A stretch of DNA of 9,432 nucleotides, from positions 1 through 9,432 of the forward strand of contig NZ_LFEK01000068.1 in assembly GCF_001039265.1 (NCBI RefSeq). The letters are read 5' to 3'. Of the stretch, positions 7,678 through 9,432 are shown piece after piece. The DNA comes from Synechococcus sp. GFB01 (GTDB lineage Bacteria; Cyanobacteriota; Cyanobacteriia; PCC-6307; Cyanobiaceae). The position numbers and the translations under genes were made by a program. Under the pieces are notes generated by a model that was not told the origin of the DNA, did not search any database, and was given only the letters and a program-made list of their open reading frames with translations. Each line of letters starts with the position of its first letter. The first letter of the stretch is position 1.

Positions 7678-7869
7678 GACGCTGGGCGGTGTCGCAGGAC
7701 GGTGACGCGGGGAGTGCCGCAGGGCGGCATCGAGGCGTTTACGAAACGCTGGTGTTTCCTTATCGGGCAGCGTAGAGCACACGCTCGGCCGCTGGGCTCG
7801 GCGCCCATTGTGCAGCCCCACCCCAATTGCGTTCGACACGTGGCATGGTGTGGAAGCCCGGTGTCGGCC
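7678..7869. promoter_or_regulatory. Divergent control region between ftrC-suf and sufR
   Basis: This 192-nt gap separates the ftrC start (7677, minus) from the sufR start (7870, plus) and must hold the promoters of both units. It is less GC-rich around 7735-7765 than the flanking genes and contains an operator-like inverted repeat there. A weak minus-strand -10 candidate is TACGCT (complement of 7769-7774), which would put the start of transcription just before the operator. No good -35 element is apparent for either direction, so the exact promoters are left open. Confidence 0.7.
7735..7758. promoter_or_regulatory. Candidate SufR operator, three half-sites
   Basis: GAAAC (7743-7747), six bases, GTTTC (7754-7758) form a perfect inverted repeat with the spacing of the CAAC-N6-GTTG operator known for cyanobacterial SufR, keeping the inner AAC-N6-GTT. 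A second perfect repeat, GCGTTT (7735-7740), three bases, AAACGC (7744-7749), overlaps it, so the AAAC/GTTT half-site occurs three times. It is 65-80 bases upstream of the ftrC start codon and over 110 upstream of sufR. Confidence 0.5.
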
Positions 7870-8577
7870 ATGAGCAGCACCACATCCAACGCCACCACCA
7901 GTTCCAGCGGCAGCCGCGAGCGGCAGGCCCGGGAGGCCGCCAGTCGCGAAGCGTCGACCCGGGAGGAGGCTCTCACGTTGCTGCTGCGCCACGGCCAGGC
8001 CACCGCATCCGACCTGGCGTCCTGGCTGAGGGTGTCCGTGCAAGCCATGCGTCGCCACCTGCGCAGCCTCGAGGAGGATGGCCTGGTGGAGGCCAACTGC
8101 CGCGGGGCAGGTCCCGGCCGGCCGAGCAACCGCTGGCAGCTCACCGCCAGGGGGCAGGCCCGGTTCCCAGACGGCAGCGAGGACTTTGCCCTCGGCCTGC
8201 TCAGCTCCATCGCCGGCAGCCTCCCCCCAGGCACGGTGCAGGTGCTCCTGGAGCAACAGGCACGCGAGAAGGCCTCGTCCTATCGCCGCCAGCTGGGCAG
8301 CGGCTCCCTGGAGAAACGCCTGGAGCGTCTGGTGGAACTGCGCCGCCGGGAAGGCTTCGTGGCGGAGTGCTCCGAGGACGGCGAGGGCTGGGTGATCCGC
8401 GAATTCCATTGCTCGGTGATGCGCATCGCCGAGCAGTTCCCCTGCGTCTGCGACCAGGAACTCCAGCTGCTGCGCCAGACCTTCCCCGATTGCCAGGTGG
8501 ACCGTGTGCACTGGCGCCTGGAGGAGGGTCATTCCTGCGGCTTCCGGCTGGCACGCCGGGCCGCCGGCCCGGCGTGA
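7870..8577 (+). CDS. sufR: Iron-sulfur cluster biogenesis repressor SufR
   Basis: SufR is a DNA-binding Fe-S protein that represses the suf operon and its own gene when clusters are sufficient. The 235-aa product has a Ser/Thr/Arg-rich tail of about 30 residues, a DeoR/ArsR-like winged helix (about 31-97) with a recognition helix around V-S-V-Q-A-M-R-R-H-L, and a C-terminal domain. Cys181, Cys194, Cys208 and Cys223 fit the family spacing C-x12-C-x13-C-x14-C exactly, inside H-C-S-V-M-R-I-A-E-Q-F-P-C-V-C-D-Q-E-L. An extra Cys192 sits in that block. ATG 7870 is chosen because it is the only ATG near the start of the family homology; no Shine-Dalgarno sequence is seen. It is divergent from ftrC-sufBCDS. 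The stop overlaps the next gene (GTGA), implying coupled translation. Confidence 0.95.
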   Translation: MSSTTSNATTSSSGSRERQAREAASREASTREEALTLLLRHGQATASDLASWLRVSVQAMRRHLRSLEEDGLVEANCRGAGPGRPSNRWQLTARGQARFPDGSEDFALGLLSSIAGSLPPGTVQVLLEQQAREKASSYRRQLGSGSLEKRLERLVELRRREGFVAECSEDGEGWVIREFHCSVMRIAEQFPCVCDQELQLLRQTFPDCQVDRVHWRLEEGHSCGFRLARRAAGPA

Positions 8578-8960
8578 TCCCCGCCGGCGCCGGCCCCCTC
8601 AGCGCCGAGGAGCTGATCGGTCTGGAGAGCACCCTCCTGCCGGCCCTCGAACGCCATCACCTGCGTCTGCTGGCCCACGGACTGCGCACCCTCCAGGCCA
8701 TCGCTGGCCGCCGCAGCGGCCAGCCCCCCGGCGCCGAGGCCATCGCCGCCTGGAGCTGCCGGCAGCCTCAGCTCGCCGACGATCCCGACTTCCAGCACGT
8801 GCTGGCGGGACAGCTGGCGAACATCGCTGCACAGGTGGTCATGATCGCGGCGAGCCTGGACTGCGACCCCCTGGCCCTCAGCCTGGACGATCTCGGCCGG
8901 TGGGCCGTGCAGCAGGCCGATCGACGCCTGGGCACCACCAGCGACCGCCCTGGCGGCTGA
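8574..8960 (+). CDS. Uncharacterised 128-aa protein coupled to sufR
   Basis: I do not recognise a named domain. The gene begins with GTG at 8574 inside the sufR stop region (GTGA overlap) and ends at TGA 8958-8960. The product is soluble, with no signal peptide or membrane segment, and looks mainly alpha-helical. It contains L-L-P-A-L-E-R-H-H-L-R-L-L-A-H-G-L-R-T-L-Q-A-I-A (the strongest helical block), A-D-D-P-D-F-Q-H-V and P-L-A-L-S-L-D-D-L near the end. There is one cysteine, in L-D-C-D-P. It resembles conserved hypothetical proteins I recall behind sufR in picocyanobacteria, but I cannot confirm that here. Its place suggests expression with SufR under the same autoregulation. Coding is supported by the overlap start, amino-acid composition typical of a real helical protein, and the clean stop before the convergent transporter. 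Confidence 0.75.
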   Translation: MIPAGAGPLSAEELIGLESTLLPALERHHLRLLAHGLRTLQAIAGRRSGQPPGAEAIAAWSCRQPQLADDPDFQHVLAGQLANIAAQVVMIAASLDCDPLALSLDDLGRWAVQQADRRLGTTSDRPGG

Positions 8961-8965
8961 TGCCA

Positions 8966-8982
8966 GCACCGGCTCTCGGTGC
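8966..8982. terminator. Short hairpin between convergent genes
   Basis: GCACCG (8966-8971), five bases, CGGTGC (8977-8982) form a perfect 6-bp stem within the 27-nt gap between the sufR-coupled gene and the convergent transporter gene. No T-run follows on either strand, so intrinsic termination would be weak. The placement is the main reason to list it. Confidence 0.3.
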
Positions 8983-8987
8983 CCCTC

Positions 8988-9365
8988 TCAGCGGCTGAGC
9001 AGCACCACCCCCAGCAGGGCCAGAGCCGCCGCGACCGCACCGGCCCAGCCGGGCCGATCCCCCTCCCAGCGCGCCAGGGGCAGGGCCATCACCGGAGCGG
9101 TGGCCAGGAGGGCGACGGCCAGTCCACCAGGCAGCCGGCTGAGGGCCAACTGCTGCAACACGATGCCGCCGCTCGTGCCCAGCAGGGTGGCCGCCAGCAC
9201 CGAAGGCCAGCGCCGCCGTGCCGGCCTCGGCCCGCAGCGACACCGCCATCGGCGCAACAGGACCGGCGCGAGCGGCAGCAGAACCACGGCACCACCCAGG
9301 AGCCGCAGGCTGGCGGCGCCGAGTGGCGTGACCGGGTGGGCCAGCCTGCCCCATTTCGGGCACGG
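8988..9365 (-). CDS. EamA/DMT-family transporter, C-terminal part only
   Basis: The open frame encodes about 125 residues that match the end of an EamA-type drug/metabolite transporter, an inner-membrane exporter family normally about 290 aa with ten transmembrane helices. Four hydrophobic segments are visible: around G-A-A-S-L-R-L-L-G-G-A-V-V-L-L-P, W-P-S-V-L-A-A-T-L-L-G-T-S-G-G-I-V-L-Q-Q, G-G-L-A-V-A-L-L-A-T-A-P-V-M-A-L-P and A-G-A-V-A-A-A-L-A-L-L-G-V-V-L-L. The family-like order of S-G-G-I-V-L-Q-Q and A-T-A-P-V places it in the second EamA repeat. Going upstream, family-like sequence stops near 9340 and an in-frame TAG lies at 9366-9368, so the first half of the protein is missing. The substrate is unknown. 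The stop is 27 nt from the convergent gene. Confidence 0.75.
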   Translation of the reverse strand, partial: PCPKWGRLAHPVTPLGAASLRLLGGAVVLLPLAPVLLRRWRCRCGPRPARRRWPSVLAATLLGTSGGIVLQQLALSRLPGGLAVALLATAPVMALPLARWEGDRPGWAGAVAAALALLGVVLLSR

Positions 9366-9432
9366 CTATAGCCAAAGCATCTGAGCCTGTCATGAATGAA
9401 CTTGGGTGCCGCGCGCTGTGCGCTCGCTCACC
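9366..9432. other. Unassigned lower-GC end of window
   Basis: These 67 nt begin at the point where the transporter frame breaks and are visibly poorer in G+C over 9366-9412 than the rest of the window. There is a 10-bp palindrome GGCTATAGCC at 9364-9373 and a possible plus-strand start ATG at 9392 (M-N-E-L-G-C-R-A-L) running off the edge. Nothing here can be assigned. Confidence 0.3.

Noticed and set aside
7836..7851. ACAC-N8-GTGT inverted repeat upstream of sufR as a second SufR operator
   Set aside because: Arms are only four bases and the spacing differs from the known N6 operator; chance occurrence is easy in this composition.
7321..8532. A 403-aa minus-strand protein covering ftrC and sufR antisense
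   Set aside because: Only the FtrC portion from 7677 has family motifs. The upstream part is antisense to sufR and the tail is frameshifted ftrC.
9364..9373. Palindrome GGCTATAGCC as a recombination or integration site
   Set aside because: Ten bases alone are too short. No direct repeats, transposase or integrase sequence is visible nearby.

Overview
The window is dense, GC-rich coding DNA from a picocyanobacterium of the Synechococcus/Cyanobium type. The main evidence is a regulator gene sufR divergent from sufB-sufC-sufD-sufS, with the catalytic-subunit gene of ferredoxin-thioredoxin reductase (ftrC) at the head of the suf run. Ferredoxin-thioredoxin reductase belongs to oxygenic phototrophs, and sufR beside sufBCDS is the cyanobacterial arrangement. 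A DUF1543 protein and a GTG-started small protein behind sufR fit the same group. The taxon is inferred from gene content and order; no database was searched.

Layout, left to right. Positions 1-122 (minus) hold a piece of NADP-type glutamate dehydrogenase (gdhA), joined abruptly to the front two thirds of mtnA, methylthioribose-1-phosphate isomerase (122-801, minus). Upstream of mtnA on the same strand is a two-repeat DUF1543 protein (849-1388). Divergent from it is a class I SAM-dependent methyltransferase broken by four single-base deletions (1408-2114, plus). It ends 3 nt from the end of a small L,D-transpeptidase gene (2118-2513, minus), which is the last gene of the suf run. Then, all minus and read right to left: ftrC (7301-7677, one frameshift), sufB (5844-7283), sufC (4977-5786), sufD (3841-4977) and sufS (2525-3835). 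The 192-nt gap 7678-7869 is the divergent control region. On the plus strand, sufR (7870-8577) overlaps an unassigned 128-aa protein (8574-8960). The C-terminal part of an EamA/DMT transporter (8988-9365, minus) and about 67 nt of lower-GC unassigned DNA close the window.

How the genes work together. SufS takes sulfur from cysteine, the SufB-SufC-SufD complex builds Fe-S clusters, and SufR (itself an Fe-S protein with a complete C-X12-C-X13-C-X14-C motif) would repress both directions from the shared intergenic region when clusters are plentiful. FtrC is an Fe-S enzyme placed first in the same transcription unit, so light-driven thiol control and Fe-S assembly are probably co-regulated. The L,D-transpeptidase follows sufS by 11 nt and may be co-transcribed.

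Cautions. Homology breaks close to both ends (mtnA to gdhA at about 122; transporter to nothing at about 9365), and every frameshift seen is a single-base deletion that one added base repairs. This looks more like a contig with uncorrected errors and chimeric ends than biology. I did not find a convincing undescribed system. The best leads are the SufR-coupled small protein, a variant SufR operator with three half-sites, a run of six G-tracts between sufB and sufC, and the exact 75-residue duplication in the DUF1543 protein.
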